Assembly: GCF_040655735.1 (NCBI RefSeq) | Contig: NZ_JBFAKK010000001.1 | Span: 911,192-975,191 of the forward strand | Direction of reading: 5' to 3' | Length of the DNA stretch: 64,000 bases | DNA from: Phytomonospora sp040655735 | Lineage (GTDB): Bacteria; Actinomycetota; Actinomycetes; Mycobacteriales; Micromonosporaceae | Made by a program: the position numbers and the translations under genes | In this document: positions 43,413-51,768 of the stretch, piece by piece | Numbering within the stretch: the first letter of the stretch is position 1 | Layout: each line of letters starts with the position of its first letter | Notes under the pieces: generated by a model | The model's input: only the letters and a program-made list of their open reading frames with translations | Told to the model about the DNA's origin: nothing | Databases searched by the model: none

Positions 43413-44240
43413 TCACTTCCCGAAGGTGTCGGGGTCGGGTCCCAGGCGGCGGCCGCTGTCGAGGGCGGTGATGGCCTGGGTGTCGGCGGTGTCGAGTTCG
43501 AAGTCGAAGACGTCGATGTTCTCGGTGATGCGCGAGGGGGTGACCGACTTGGGGATGGCGACGTTTCCCAGGGTGATGTGCCAGCGCAAGACGACCTGGG
43601 CGACGGTCTTGCCGTGCTTCGCGGCGATCTCGGTCAGGGTCGGGTCGGCCAGGAGGTCCCCGCCTTGCCCCAGGGGGCTCCACGCCTCGGTGGCGATGCC
43701 GTGTTCGGCGTGGTAGGCGCGCAGCCGGCTTTGCGACAACTGCGGGTGGAGTTCGATCTGGTTGACCGCGGGCACGGTCTGGGTCTGTTCGGCGAGGCGT
43801 TCGAGGTGGGGTACCTGGAAGTTCGACACGCCGATGGCCTTCGCGCGGCCGCTCGCGGCGATCTCCTCGAAGGCCTTCCACGTCTCGACGTAGAGGTCCT
43901 TGGCGGGGATGGGCCAGTGGATGAGGTACAGGTCGACATAGTCGAGGCCGAGCTTGGCCAAAGACGCGTCGAAGGCGGCAAGGGCCTTGTCGCGGCCCTG
44001 GTCGGGGTTGGCGAGCTTGGTGGTGATGAACAGTTCGCCCCGGTCGAGGCCGGCGGCGGCCAGCGCTCGCCCGACGCCGGGTTCGTTGTGGTAGCCCGCG
44101 GCGGTGTCGATGCTGCGGTATCCGGCGTTCAAGGCGGCGGTCACGGCCGTGGTGGCCTCGTCGTCGCCGACCTGCCACACACCGAAGCCGAGCTGGGGCA
44201 TGCGGGTGCCGTTGTTCAAGGTGATGCCGGGTACGTCCAC
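43413..44240 (-). CDS. Aldo/keto reductase, first copy
   Basis: 275 residues, AKR5-like bacterial NADPH-dependent reductase (2,5-diketo-D-gluconate reductase relatives). Catalytic tetrad in order: D in RSIDTAAGYHNE, Y of the same motif, K in FITTKL, H in YLIHWPIP. The NADPH site is at AIPKSVTPSRITENI. A near-identical paralogue lies 46 bp upstream on the same strand. Substrates probably carbonyls arising from sugars or aldehydes. Confidence 0.93.
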   Translation of the reverse strand: MDVPGITLNNGTRMPQLGFGVWQVGDDEATTAVTAALNAGYRSIDTAAGYHNEPGVGRALAAAGLDRGELFITTKLANPDQGRDKALAAFDASLAKLGLDYVDLYLIHWPIPAKDLYVETWKAFEEIAASGRAKAIGVSNFQVPHLERLAEQTQTVPAVNQIELHPQLSQSRLRAYHAEHGIATEAWSPLGQGGDLLADPTLTEIAAKHGKTVAQVVLRWHITLGNVAIPKSVTPSRITENIDVFDFELDTADTQAITALDSGRRLGPDPDTFGK

Positions 44241-44286
44241 TGCTGACCCCTTGGTTCGTCGATGATCGTCAAAGGCCAGGATGCCA

Positions 44287-45108
44287 TCAAGCGTGGACGT
44301 CGGGGTCCGGTCCGTGACGCAGGTCGGCGTTCATGCCGTCGATGAGGGCCATGTCGGCCTCGGTGAGGCTGAACTCGAACACGTCGAGGTTGGCGCGCAT
44401 GCGTGAAGGTGTGACGGTCTTGGGGATCAGGGCGTGGCCGGACTGGACGTGCCAGCGCAGGATGATCTGGCCGATGGTGCGTTCGTGGCGTTCGGCGAGG
44501 CCGGCGAGGGTGGCGTCGCTCATCAGGCCGCGGGCCTTGTCGAGAGGGCTCCACGCCTGGGTGACGATGCCGGCCTGGGCGTGGTGGGCGCGCAGTGCGG
44601 TCTGCGTGAGCCACGGGTGGAGTTCGATCTGGTTGACCGCCGGGACCGTCTGGGTCTGTTCGGCGAGGCGTTCGAGGTGAGGGATCTGGAAGTTCGACAC
44701 GCCGATGGCCTTCGCGCGGCCGCTCGCGGCGATCTCCTCAAGCGTCCGCCACGTCTCGACGTAGGCGTCACCGGAGGGCACCGGCCAGTGGATCAGGTAC
44801 AGGTCGACGTAGTCGAGGCCCAGGCGCTCCAGCGACGCGTCGAAGGCGGCCAGGGTCTTGTCGCGGCCGTGGGAGTCGTTCCAGACCTTGGTGGTCACGA
44901 ACAGTTCACCCCGCTCGACGCCCGAGGCGCGGATGCCGCGCCCGACACCGGTCTCGTTGCCGTAGACGGTGGCGGTGTCGATGAGCCGGTAGCCGTACTC
45001 GATGGCCGTGGCGATCGTCGACTCGAGCGAGTCGTCGTCGCCGGCACGAGACGTGCCCAACCCGAGCTGGGGCATGCGCGAGCCGTTGTTGAGGGCCACA
45101 GTGGTCAC
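44287..45108 (-). CDS. Aldo/keto reductase, second copy
   Basis: 273 residues from GTG at 45108, in a GTGA overlap with the upstream MBL gene. Tetrad: D and Y in LIDTATVYGNE, K in FVTTKV, H in YLIHWPVP; cofactor loop ALIPKTVTPSRMRANL. About 35 consecutive residues around IGVSNFQ and AEQTQTVPAVNQIELHP match the first copy almost exactly, also at DNA level, while flanks differ, indicating gene conversion or a mosaic duplication. Confidence 0.93.
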   Translation of the reverse strand: MTTVALNNGSRMPQLGLGTSRAGDDDSLESTIATAIEYGYRLIDTATVYGNETGVGRGIRASGVERGELFVTTKVWNDSHGRDKTLAAFDASLERLGLDYVDLYLIHWPVPSGDAYVETWRTLEEIAASGRAKAIGVSNFQIPHLERLAEQTQTVPAVNQIELHPWLTQTALRAHHAQAGIVTQAWSPLDKARGLMSDATLAGLAERHERTIGQIILRWHVQSGHALIPKTVTPSRMRANLDVFEFSLTEADMALIDGMNADLRHGPDPDVHA

Positions 45109-45806
45109 GAGTGTTCCTTCCGGTCGGCGAGCTGACGGGCCTGCGCGGCGACGAACGCGGCGTCGACGAGAGCCCCGTGCCCGGGCACCACGATGCTGCC
45201 CGACAGGTCCGGCGCCAGCGCCGCCAGGGCCGCCACCCACCCAACGAGGTCGGCGTCGCCGGTCTGCGGTTCGGCGCCCTCCTCGACGATGTCGCCGGCC
45301 ACCACGACACCATCGGTGACGACCACGACGTCGCCGGGACTGTGGGCGTGCCCCACGTGCCGCAACCGCACCTCGCGTCCGCCGAGGTCGAGTGTCGTCT
45401 CACCGGTGACGAAACGGTTCGGGGCACACGGTTCGATACCCGGCAGCTCGGCGGCCATGACCGCGTCGAGGTGCCCGTAGGCGGCCACGATCCGCTCGAT
45501 CAGGCCACCGACGTCACCATTGAGGACCGCCGCGACACTGCGGTGGGCGTAGAAGTCGGCCACACCCAGCTCATCGCGCATCACGGCGTTGCCGAAGCAG
45601 TGATCGAAGTGCGCGTGGGTGTTGACCACCGCCACCGGCAGCGACGTCACCGCGCGCACCCCGGCGGCCAGCTCACGCGCCTGCGAGGGCCCCGACAGCG
45701 TGTCGACCAGCAACGCGCGCGCACCACCGGTGATCAGCGTGCAGTTGACATCGAGGACGGGGTAGCGCCACACGTGCACCCCGTCGGCCACCTCGGCGAA
45801 CCCCAT
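45105..45806 (-). CDS. MBL-fold metallo-hydrolase
   Basis: 233 residues from ATG at 45806 (GGAGGTTCGAGG upstream). Metal motif NTHAHFDHCFGNAV gives the H-x-H-x-D-H cluster, with further ligands in VGHAHSPGDVVV, DGVVVAGDIVEEGA and PGHGALVD. Glyoxalase-II/beta-lactamase-like hydrolase, cytoplasmic. Cotranscribed with two aldo/keto reductases, so a role in detoxifying reactive carbonyls (hydrolysis plus reduction) is plausible but inferred. Confidence 0.9.
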   Translation of the reverse strand: MGFAEVADGVHVWRYPVLDVNCTLITGGARALLVDTLSGPSQARELAAGVRAVTSLPVAVVNTHAHFDHCFGNAVMRDELGVADFYAHRSVAAVLNGDVGGLIERIVAAYGHLDAVMAAELPGIEPCAPNRFVTGETTLDLGGREVRLRHVGHAHSPGDVVVVTDGVVVAGDIVEEGAEPQTGDADLVGWVAALAALAPDLSGSIVVPGHGALVDAAFVAAQARQLADRKEHS

Positions 45807-45820
45807 CCTCGAACCTCCGT

Positions 45821-46858
45821 CTAGTACGTCGCGGTGATCGTGCGGGCCGGACCGTCCACACGCACCCGTCCACCGTAGGGGAGCACCAGCTGCGGGTCGG
45901 TGTGACCGAAGTCGACACCGCTGACCACCAGCGCACCCGGCCGGTACTGCCCGACCGCGCGCAACACCGCCTCGGCCTGCTCGGCCTGGTAGACACGCTT
46001 GGCCTCGACGTCGTTGGGGGCCTCGAACGACCACGCCCGGGCCCGGCCGTGCAGCACGGCGTCGAAGCGGGCGAGAAGACCGCGCTCGCCGATGTTGCGC
46101 ATCATGCGGTAAACGTGTTCGGCCTCGGGCATCTCCTCACTGGTCTCCACCAGCAGCACCCCGCCGTCGCCGAAGGCGCCGTCGTCGACCCGGCCGGCGG
46201 CCAGCATCATCTCGAGGATCTCCAGGCACCCGCCCCAGGTGACTCCTTCGACGACGCGGTCGGCGTGGTGCCACTGCCACGGCTCGGCCGCCTCGCTGTG
46301 CGGTTCGAGCTCGAAGGTGCCCGGGTCGGCCCAGTCGCGGCTGACGTCGTTGTAGGTCTCCGGCTCGGTCAGCGTGAACTCACCGGTGGAGAACATCGCC
46401 GCGCGCAACGAGGACTCGCTGACCGGGTGCATGGCCATCGGCCGCCCGAACTCCACCATCACCGAACCCCCGTGGAAGGCCACGATCCCCTGCCGCCACA
46501 CGAAGTCGAGGAGGTTGGTGTTGTCGCTGTAGCCGAAGAAGCGCTTGGGATTGGCCGCGATGACACCTGCGTCGAGGTGCCCGGTCACGGTGATCTGGTC
46601 GTCACCGCCGATGCTGGCGATCACGCCCTTGATGTCGGGGTCCGCGAAGGCGGCGTTGACATCACGCGCCCGGTCACGGGGGTCACTGCCCATGACACGA
46701 GTCGTGGGGTACTCCACCGGCTCCAGCCCGAACGCGCGCAGCCGCTCCAGTCCCAGATCGAAGGGGAGCGGCAGAACGCCCGGAAGGCCCGCCCCCGCCG
46801 AGATCACGGCGATCTTGTCGCCTGGCTGCAAAGGTGGAGGGTACTGGTGTTCGATCAT
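45821..46858 (-). CDS. S66 peptidase (LD-carboxypeptidase / MccF-like)
   Basis: 345 residues. N-terminal PPLQPGDKIAVISAGAGLPG, then IGGDDQITV and the nucleophile elbow FFGYSDNTNLL (serine), with the C-terminal catalytic glutamate and histidine in LLVETSEEM and SGVDFGHTDPQL. Family members trim cell-wall tetrapeptides or hydrolyse microcin C-type nucleotide peptides. The spacing and length are nearer the MccF-like branch than LdcA. It is divergent from the methyltransferase gene at 46908. Confidence 0.9.
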   Translation of the reverse strand: MIEHQYPPPLQPGDKIAVISAGAGLPGVLPLPFDLGLERLRAFGLEPVEYPTTRVMGSDPRDRARDVNAAFADPDIKGVIASIGGDDQITVTGHLDAGVIAANPKRFFGYSDNTNLLDFVWRQGIVAFHGGSVMVEFGRPMAMHPVSESSLRAAMFSTGEFTLTEPETYNDVSRDWADPGTFELEPHSEAAEPWQWHHADRVVEGVTWGGCLEILEMMLAAGRVDDGAFGDGGVLLVETSEEMPEAEHVYRMMRNIGERGLLARFDAVLHGRARAWSFEAPNDVEAKRVYQAEQAEAVLRAVGQYRPGALVVSGVDFGHTDPQLVLPYGGRVRVDGPARTITATY

Positions 46859-46907
46859 GGGCCAGACCCTAACCCGCCCACCTCCTGCGGGGCACGACAA
46901 TAAACCC

Positions 46908-47864
46908 ATGCTCGACTACGACACCGAAGCCGCCGTCTACGACGCCACCCGAGGCGGCCCACAACGCGCCGAGCAAGCCGCCGCAGCCATCGCCGGCCTC
47001 ATCGGCGAACAAGGACCCGTCATCGACATCGGCGGCGGCACCGGCATCGTCGCCGCCGCCCTGACCACCCCCGGCCGTCCCGTCCTGGTCGCCGACGCCT
47101 CCACCGGCATGCTCACCGCCGCCCACACCCGCCTGCCCGGCCGCGCCGTACGCGCCGACGCGCTCGCCCTGCCGTTTCGCGACGCGTCGGTACCGGCGGT
47201 GATCTGCGTGTGGCTGCTGCACCTGCTGCCACACGCCACCGCCGAGGCCGTCTGCGCCGAGGCCGCCCGGGTCCTGGCGCCCGGCGGGGTGTTCGCCACC
47301 ACCGTCGACAAGGCCGCCGCCCACGACACCGGCAGCGACCTCGACATCATCCTGCGCGATCTGCGCCGCGCCGCGGGCGCCGACTCCCGCGCCGCAGACG
47401 ACCACGCCCACCTCGGCCGCCACTGCGCCGCCCTCGGCCTGACCGAGGCGGCCACGACCACCTTCACCGGCACCGGCCAAGGCCGCACCCCCGCCACCCT
47501 CATCGCCCACCTGCGCGACGGCCGCCGCTTCGCCTGGATGGGCGACCTGCCCGCCGAGGCCGTCGGCGCCGCCCTTGCCGCCCTGGCCGCCCTCCCCGGA
47601 CAGCACACCCGGCGCCCCGACCCCCGCTACACGCTCGCCTCCTGGACCACCCGGGTCGGGGCGCCGCCCTTGCCGCCCTGGCCGCCCTCCCCGGACAGCA
47701 CACCCGGCGCCCCGACCCCCGCTACACGCTCGCCTCCTGGACCACCCCCTAGGGACACCCGCCTCGGGGAACGATCAGGGAAGCGCCCACCCGCAGCACG
47801 ACGCGCCCCGCCCCCACGCCGGACACCATGGAAGACACAACCGCCGACAAGGGAGCAGCCATGA
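46908..47864 (+). CDS. SAM methyltransferase with C-terminus altered by a 95-bp tandem duplication
   Basis: As written the frame encodes 318 residues. Motif I VIDIGGGTGIVAAAL, VLVADASTGML, RADALALPFRDASV and ARVLAPGGVFATTV define a class I methyltransferase. The family end is RYTLASWTTP-stop. Here an 88-bp segment carrying that end occurs twice with a 95-bp period; because 95 is not a multiple of three, translation of the second copy is out of frame and continues about 70 residues of proline/arginine-rich sequence into the PspC gene. The restored ancestral product would be 249 residues. Confidence 0.82.
   Translation: MLDYDTEAAVYDATRGGPQRAEQAAAAIAGLIGEQGPVIDIGGGTGIVAAALTTPGRPVLVADASTGMLTAAHTRLPGRAVRADALALPFRDASVPAVICVWLLHLLPHATAEAVCAEAARVLAPGGVFATTVDKAAAHDTGSDLDIILRDLRRAAGADSRAADDHAHLGRHCAALGLTEAATTTFTGTGQGRTPATLIAHLRDGRRFAWMGDLPAEAVGAALAALAALPGQHTRRPDPRYTLASWTTRVGAPPLPPWPPSPDSTPGAPTPATRSPPGPPPRDTRLGERSGKRPPAARRAPPPRRTPWKTQPPTREQP
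47565..47747. repeat. Tandem duplication, two identical 88-bp copies, period 95 bp
   Basis: Copies at 47565-47652 and 47660-47747 are identical base for base by eye, separated by GGGTCGG. They cover the 3' end of the methyltransferase gene and place its original TAG (47750-47752) out of the current reading frame. The perfect identity implies a recent event. Confidence 0.95.
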
Positions 47865-48067
47865 ACAACCTCACCCGCCCCGCAGGAGGCCGCGTCATCG
47901 CCGGCGTCTGCGCCGCACTCGCCGACCGCTTCGGCATGAGCCCCACCACCGTGCGGGTCCTGGCGATCGCCTCACTCCTCCTGCCGGGCACCCAGGTCCT
48001 GCTCTACCTGGCCCTGTGGATCCTCATCCCCGGCGAGGACACCGCCACCGGACCCGCCACCGCCTGA
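47861..48067 (+). CDS. PspC domain protein
   Basis: 68 residues from ATG at 47861 (GGGAG upstream). LTRPAGGRVIAGVCAALADRFGMSPTTVRVL followed by a hydrophobic helix LLYLALWILIPGED is the complete PspC domain, named for phage-shock protein C. Probably a small membrane-associated stress protein. Alone here, without pspA or a sensor. Confidence 0.9.
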   Translation: MNNLTRPAGGRVIAGVCAALADRFGMSPTTVRVLAIASLLLPGTQVLLYLALWILIPGEDTATGPATA

Positions 48068-48131
48068 CCACGCGTTCGCCCACCGCGAACGCCCTCGCCG
48101 CGGCGAGCCTCCACCGGGCAGGCTCGCCGGC

Positions 48132-48890
48132 ATGACCATCGCCGTGCTGTCCGACATCCACGGGGTCCTCCCCGCCCTCGACGCCGTCCTCGCCGAACCC
48201 GACGTCACAGCAGCCGACCACATCGTCGTGACCGGCGACGTCGCCGCCGGGCCCCAGCCGACCGAAGTCCTCGACCGGCTTGCCGCCCTCGGCGAGCGCG
48301 TCACCTGCGTCCGCGGCAACGCCGACCGCGAACTGGCCGACTGGCACCCCGACACCACCACCGCCTACCCCGACGCGATCAGCCCATGGGCGGCGGCGCG
48401 ACTGGGCGAGCACCACCGCGCGTGGATGAACTCCTGGCCGGCGACGGTCACGTTGCCCGTCGAAGGACTGGGGGAGGTGCTGTTCTGCCACGCCACACCC
48501 CGCGACGACACCGAGATGCTGCTGGTCGACTCACGCCCCGGGCGCTACCTCGACGTCCTGGCCGGCGTTTCGGCCTCGGTGACCACGATCGTGTGCGGCC
48601 ACACGCACATGCCCTTCGTGCGACTTGCGGCAAACCGCACGGTCGTCAACCCCGGCGCCGTCGGCATGCCCTATGGGCCGCCCGGCGCCTACTGGGCACT
48701 GCTGGGACCGGGCGTGACCCTGCGCAGGACGCCCCTGGACGCCGACGCCGTCTGCGCGCAGGTCCGCGCCGCATCCAGCTACCGCGACGTCGAGGCCTGG
48801 ACCGATGAGTACCTGCGCGGCCGCTACAGCGACCTCGACGCCCTGGAGGTCTTCGCCCGCCTCGACGGACGCGACTCAGCCGCCGCCTGA
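48132..48890 (+). CDS. Metallophosphoesterase, YfcE/MJ0936-like
   Basis: 252 residues. All calcineurin-fold motifs are present: VLSDIHGVLPALDAVL (D-x-H), VTGDVAAGP (G-D), VRGNADRELADW (G-N-x-D), FCHATPRDDT and VCGHTHMPF (G-H-x-H), then NPGAVGMPYG. Hydrolyses small phosphodiesters; physiological substrate unknown. The stop overlaps the convergent GPP34 gene by 15 bp. Confidence 0.92.
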   Translation: MTIAVLSDIHGVLPALDAVLAEPDVTAADHIVVTGDVAAGPQPTEVLDRLAALGERVTCVRGNADRELADWHPDTTTAYPDAISPWAAARLGEHHRAWMNSWPATVTLPVEGLGEVLFCHATPRDDTEMLLVDSRPGRYLDVLAGVSASVTTIVCGHTHMPFVRLAANRTVVNPGAVGMPYGPPGAYWALLGPGVTLRRTPLDADAVCAQVRAASSYRDVEAWTDEYLRGRYSDLDALEVFARLDGRDSAAA

Positions 48891-49544
48891 ACTCGCCGCC
48901 GCCGAGGCGGTCACCGACGCCATCACCGCGGCCATCACCGCCGCCTGGGTCGCCTCGATGGCCTTGCGCGTCGCCTCGCTCGCCCACCCGTTCTCGGCGA
49001 CCGCCTTGATCGCCTTGCGGGCGGCGCTGCCGCTCATGCCCGGCAATGCGGCCTTGTGCAGCGACGTCGCCCGCACCAGCCCCGCCAGCGCCGCCGTGCG
49101 CGCGTCGGAGGCCACCCCATTGCCCGCCGCCCGCGTCAACCGCTCACGGGCTTGATTCTCGGCGGCCATGTCCACCGCCGGGTAGTACCGGTAGGGGATC
49201 ACACCGAGGAACTTGTGCTTCTCCTCGCGCAGCACACCGGCCTCGACCAGCCCTTCGCGCACCCGCGGCAGCAGACCCTTCGACAGTTTGTTCACCCACG
49301 CCTGCGCGCTGCGCGGCTTGTCGGCACCGATGACCGCCAAAGCCTCATCGGCGAAGGCGTACCCGATCGGCGAGGCGTCGACGACGGCCACTTTCTTGCC
49401 TTCCAGTGCGATCCGCTCCCGCTGCGCCAGCTCCAAAAGCAGCGCCCCGGCCACCCCCAGCTCCAGACTCGTGGCCCGATTGCGGCCGGTGGCGTCGTCG
49501 TAGGCGATCAGCGTCAGTTCCTCTGCCAGCCCCAGCGAAATCAT
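48876..49544 (-). CDS. GPP34/GOLPH3 family phosphoprotein
   Basis: 222 residues. Start SLGLAEELTLIAYDDATGR, then LGVAGALLLELAQRERI and ALAVIGADKPRSAQAWVNKL; the C-terminal half is helical and alanine-rich. Homologous to Golgi phosphoprotein 3, which binds phosphatidylinositol-4-phosphate; actinobacterial copies are common and of unknown role, possibly linked to phospholipid or wall metabolism. Overlaps the upstream kinase gene by ATGA. Confidence 0.9.
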   Translation of the reverse strand: MISLGLAEELTLIAYDDATGRNRATSLELGVAGALLLELAQRERIALEGKKVAVVDASPIGYAFADEALAVIGADKPRSAQAWVNKLSKGLLPRVREGLVEAGVLREEKHKFLGVIPYRYYPAVDMAAENQARERLTRAAGNGVASDARTAALAGLVRATSLHKAALPGMSGSAARKAIKAVAENGWASEATRKAIEATQAAVMAAVMASVTASAAASSGGG

Positions 49545-50095
49545 GCCGTCAAAGGTACGACACCGCCCGACACGAACGCCAGAACCTCCGCATAGCCCGG
49601 TTCGTACCCGTCCACAGTGTCCACACGCAACGTCGGCACGGCCAGACCCAACGGCCCGTACGCCGCGAAGTCCGGCCCACCCCCGGCCAGACGCTCGGCA
49701 TCGAAATGGCAAGGATGACGCCCACCGGCGGCCACCCGCGCGGCATACCGCTGCGCGCACACCTCCACCGGCGCCACGCACTCCACCACCACACCCGCCG
49801 CCACCGCCAGCAACGGCGCCAAATCAGCCCTCGCCCGCCCGGCGTGAAACGCCGACTCCACCACCACCGGCACCCCACGCCCGGCCAACTGCGACGCCAC
49901 CGAATACAACACCCGCACCGCCGCCAGCCCCACCCGCCCGCTCTCACCCACACCCGACACGCCCACCGCGTCGGCGATCGTCTCCTTCAACGCGTCCTTG
50001 GCCAGCAACACCCACCCCAGATCACCCGCCAGCCGACGCGACAACGTCGTCTTCCCCGAACCCGGCGCACCGGCCACCAACACCACCCTCGACAT
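49541..50095 (-). CDS. AAA/zeta-toxin-like P-loop kinase
   Basis: 184 residues from ATG at 50095 (ATG at 50107 also possible). Walker A VAGAPGSGKTTLSRRLA, then a lid/NMP-type region with LLAKDALKET and VVVESAFHAGRARADLAPLL. Resembles small nucleoside or uncharacterised phosphotransferases such as chloramphenicol/zeta-type kinases, but no antitoxin is nearby. Cotranscribed with GPP34. Divergent from the histidine phosphatase. Confidence 0.82.
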   Translation of the reverse strand: MSRVVLVAGAPGSGKTTLSRRLAGDLGWVLLAKDALKETIADAVGVSGVGESGRVGLAAVRVLYSVASQLAGRGVPVVVESAFHAGRARADLAPLLAVAAGVVVECVAPVEVCAQRYAARVAAGGRHPCHFDAERLAGGGPDFAAYGPLGLAVPTLRVDTVDGYEPGYAEVLAFVSGGVVPLTA

Positions 50096-50116
50096 GCGCG
50101 CCACCATAATCACCCC

Positions 50117-50653
50117 ATGCCCACCGTCACGCTCATCCGCCACGCCATGCCCCACGTCGACCCCACCACCGACCCCGCCCAATGGCACCTCACCGACCAC
50201 GCCCGCACACAGGCCGCCGCACTCGCCCTCCCCTCAGGGCCGCGCCACCACGTCGCCAGCGACGAGGCCAAGGCCATCGAGACCCTGCGCGAACTCACCA
50301 CCGGCCCCATAACCGCAGACGCCCGCTTCGGCGAAGTCCACCGCCCCCGGGCCCGCGACGGCCACACCCACCGCACCCTGGCCGCCGCCTACCTCGCCGG
50401 CACCACCCACCCCGGATGGGAACCCCGCGACCACGTCGCCGCCCGCTTCGCCGCGGCGATCGCCGACCACCTGGCCACCGCCGGCACCGCCCACCTGATC
50501 GTGGCCACCCACGGCATGGCCATGACCATCTGGCTGGCAACCATCACCGACATGCCCGACCCCGTCGCCTACTGGCGAGCCCTGGCCTTCCCCGACGTGA
50601 TCACCGCCGCACTACCGGCACACTGGCACCCCCGGCCGCCAGCAACCACCTGA
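50117..50653 (+). CDS. Histidine phosphatase family protein
   Basis: 178 residues. Phospho-histidine motif TLIRHAMPHVD at the N-terminus, SDEAKAIETLREL (second arginine position taken by lysine), and LIVATHGMAMTIWL with the second catalytic histidine. Removes phosphate from a small metabolite or protein. Its 3' end overlaps the convergent HIT gene by 53 bp. Confidence 0.9.
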   Translation: MPTVTLIRHAMPHVDPTTDPAQWHLTDHARTQAAALALPSGPRHHVASDEAKAIETLRELTTGPITADARFGEVHRPRARDGHTHRTLAAAYLAGTTHPGWEPRDHVAARFAAAIADHLATAGTAHLIVATHGMAMTIWLATITDMPDPVAYWRALAFPDVITAALPAHWHPRPPATT

Positions 50654-51086
50654 TCCGCGAGCGCATCTTGGCCGCCAGCGACGCCATCGCCGCGTCGTCG
50701 ACGTCCACCGGCCCCTCCGAGACGTCGGCGACACCCGGCTTGACATGCCAGTGGACATGGCCCGCCGCGCCCGTCACCGACACCCGCAGGCCATCGGCCT
50801 CCACGTACTCGCCCAGCGCACGGCCCGCCGCGTACAGCACCCGCTGCAACGAGGCGAACTCCTCCATCGAGAAGTCCGACACCACATGCTCGCGATGCGC
50901 CACCGGCGCCACCAGCACATGCCCCTCACACCAGGGGAAGCGGTTCAAGAACACGATGGTGGCCGCGTCCCGGTAGGCCACGTGATGGGCGAAGTCCGGG
51001 TTACCGGCCACCAGTTCGCACACGAAGCAGGCGCCGGCCACACCCGCGGCGGCCGACACCTCGTTCCAACCTGTCACGGCACTCAT
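50601..51086 (-). CDS. HIT family hydrolase
   Basis: 161 residues from ATG at 51086. FLNRFPWCEGHVLVAPVAHREHV and the histidine triad GHVHWHVKPG (H-x-H-x-H) define a HIT nucleotide hydrolase. The N-terminal CFVCELV suggests half of a zinc site as in HinT-like proteins. Acts on AMP-amide or dinucleoside polyphosphate substrates. Confidence 0.9.
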   Translation of the reverse strand: MSAVTGWNEVSAAAGVAGACFVCELVAGNPDFAHHVAYRDAATIVFLNRFPWCEGHVLVAPVAHREHVVSDFSMEEFASLQRVLYAAGRALGEYVEADGLRVSVTGAAGHVHWHVKPGVADVSEGPVDVDDAAMASLAAKMRSRIRWLLAAGGASVPVVRR

Positions 51087-51157
51087 CCAAGAATTCAATC
51101 GCACCCAAGGCCCCACGCCCATCCTGACCTCGCCCCCGACGCGAAACCGTGACCCGA

Positions 51158-51682
51158 TCACTCCCGCGCAACCCCACCGGGGGAGTCCTCCACCGCACCC
51201 GACCACCGCGCCGCCGCACTTCCCGCCTCCGGATCGAGCCCCCGCAGCACACCACGAAACACCGACCGCAACCGATCCACCTCACCGGCCTCCAGCGCGT
51301 CGAACAGCAACCGCCGCACCGTCTCCACATGCCCCGGAGCCGCCGCCACCACCACCGCCAGCCCCTCCTCGGTCAACCGCGCCATCGTCGTGCGCCGATC
51401 ACCCGCACGCCGCTCCCGGCACACCCACCCCGACTCCTCCAAACGCGACACCGCGTGCGACAACCGCGACGCCGAACCCCGCACCGTCCCCGCCAGCTCC
51501 GTCATCGTCAACTCCCGCCCCGGAGCCTCCGACAACGCCGACAAGATCATGTAATAGGCGTGCGGAATCCCCGCGTCACGCTGCAACTGCCGATCGAGCT
51601 CCTCGAACAGCAAGCGCGAACTCCACAGATAAGCCCGCCACAACTCCTGCTCGCCCTCGTCGAGCCACCGCACATCACCCAT
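51158..51682 (-). CDS. MarR family transcriptional regulator
   Basis: 174 residues from ATG at 51682. Winged helix with IPHAYYMILSALSEAPGRELTMTELA, recognition GSASRLSHAVSRLEESGWV and wing RRAGDRRTTMARLTEEG. Divergent from the DODA dioxygenase gene across an 86-bp region with two TTGAACYCTCAA sites, so it very probably represses both. Confidence 0.92.
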   Translation of the reverse strand: MGDVRWLDEGEQELWRAYLWSSRLLFEELDRQLQRDAGIPHAYYMILSALSEAPGRELTMTELAGTVRGSASRLSHAVSRLEESGWVCRERRAGDRRTTMARLTEEGLAVVVAAAPGHVETVRRLLFDALEAGEVDRLRSVFRGVLRGLDPEAGSAAARWSGAVEDSPGGVARE

Positions 51683-51704
51683 GACCGCCACCCTAACCCA
51701 ATAG

Positions 51705-51750
51705 TTGAACTCTCAAGTAAACCGCGTTAACCTCACACTTGAACCCTCAA
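51705..51750. promoter_or_regulatory. Tandem palindromic operators in MarR/DODA promoter
   Basis: TTGAACTCTCAA at 51705-51716 and TTGAACCCTCAA at 51739-51750, centre-to-centre 34 bp. Both are TTGA-N4-TCAA inverted repeats. Such duplicated sites in a divergent MarR promoter are typical of autoregulation plus target repression. Confidence 0.65.
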
Positions 51751-51768
51751 CAAAACCCGGAGCACCCC

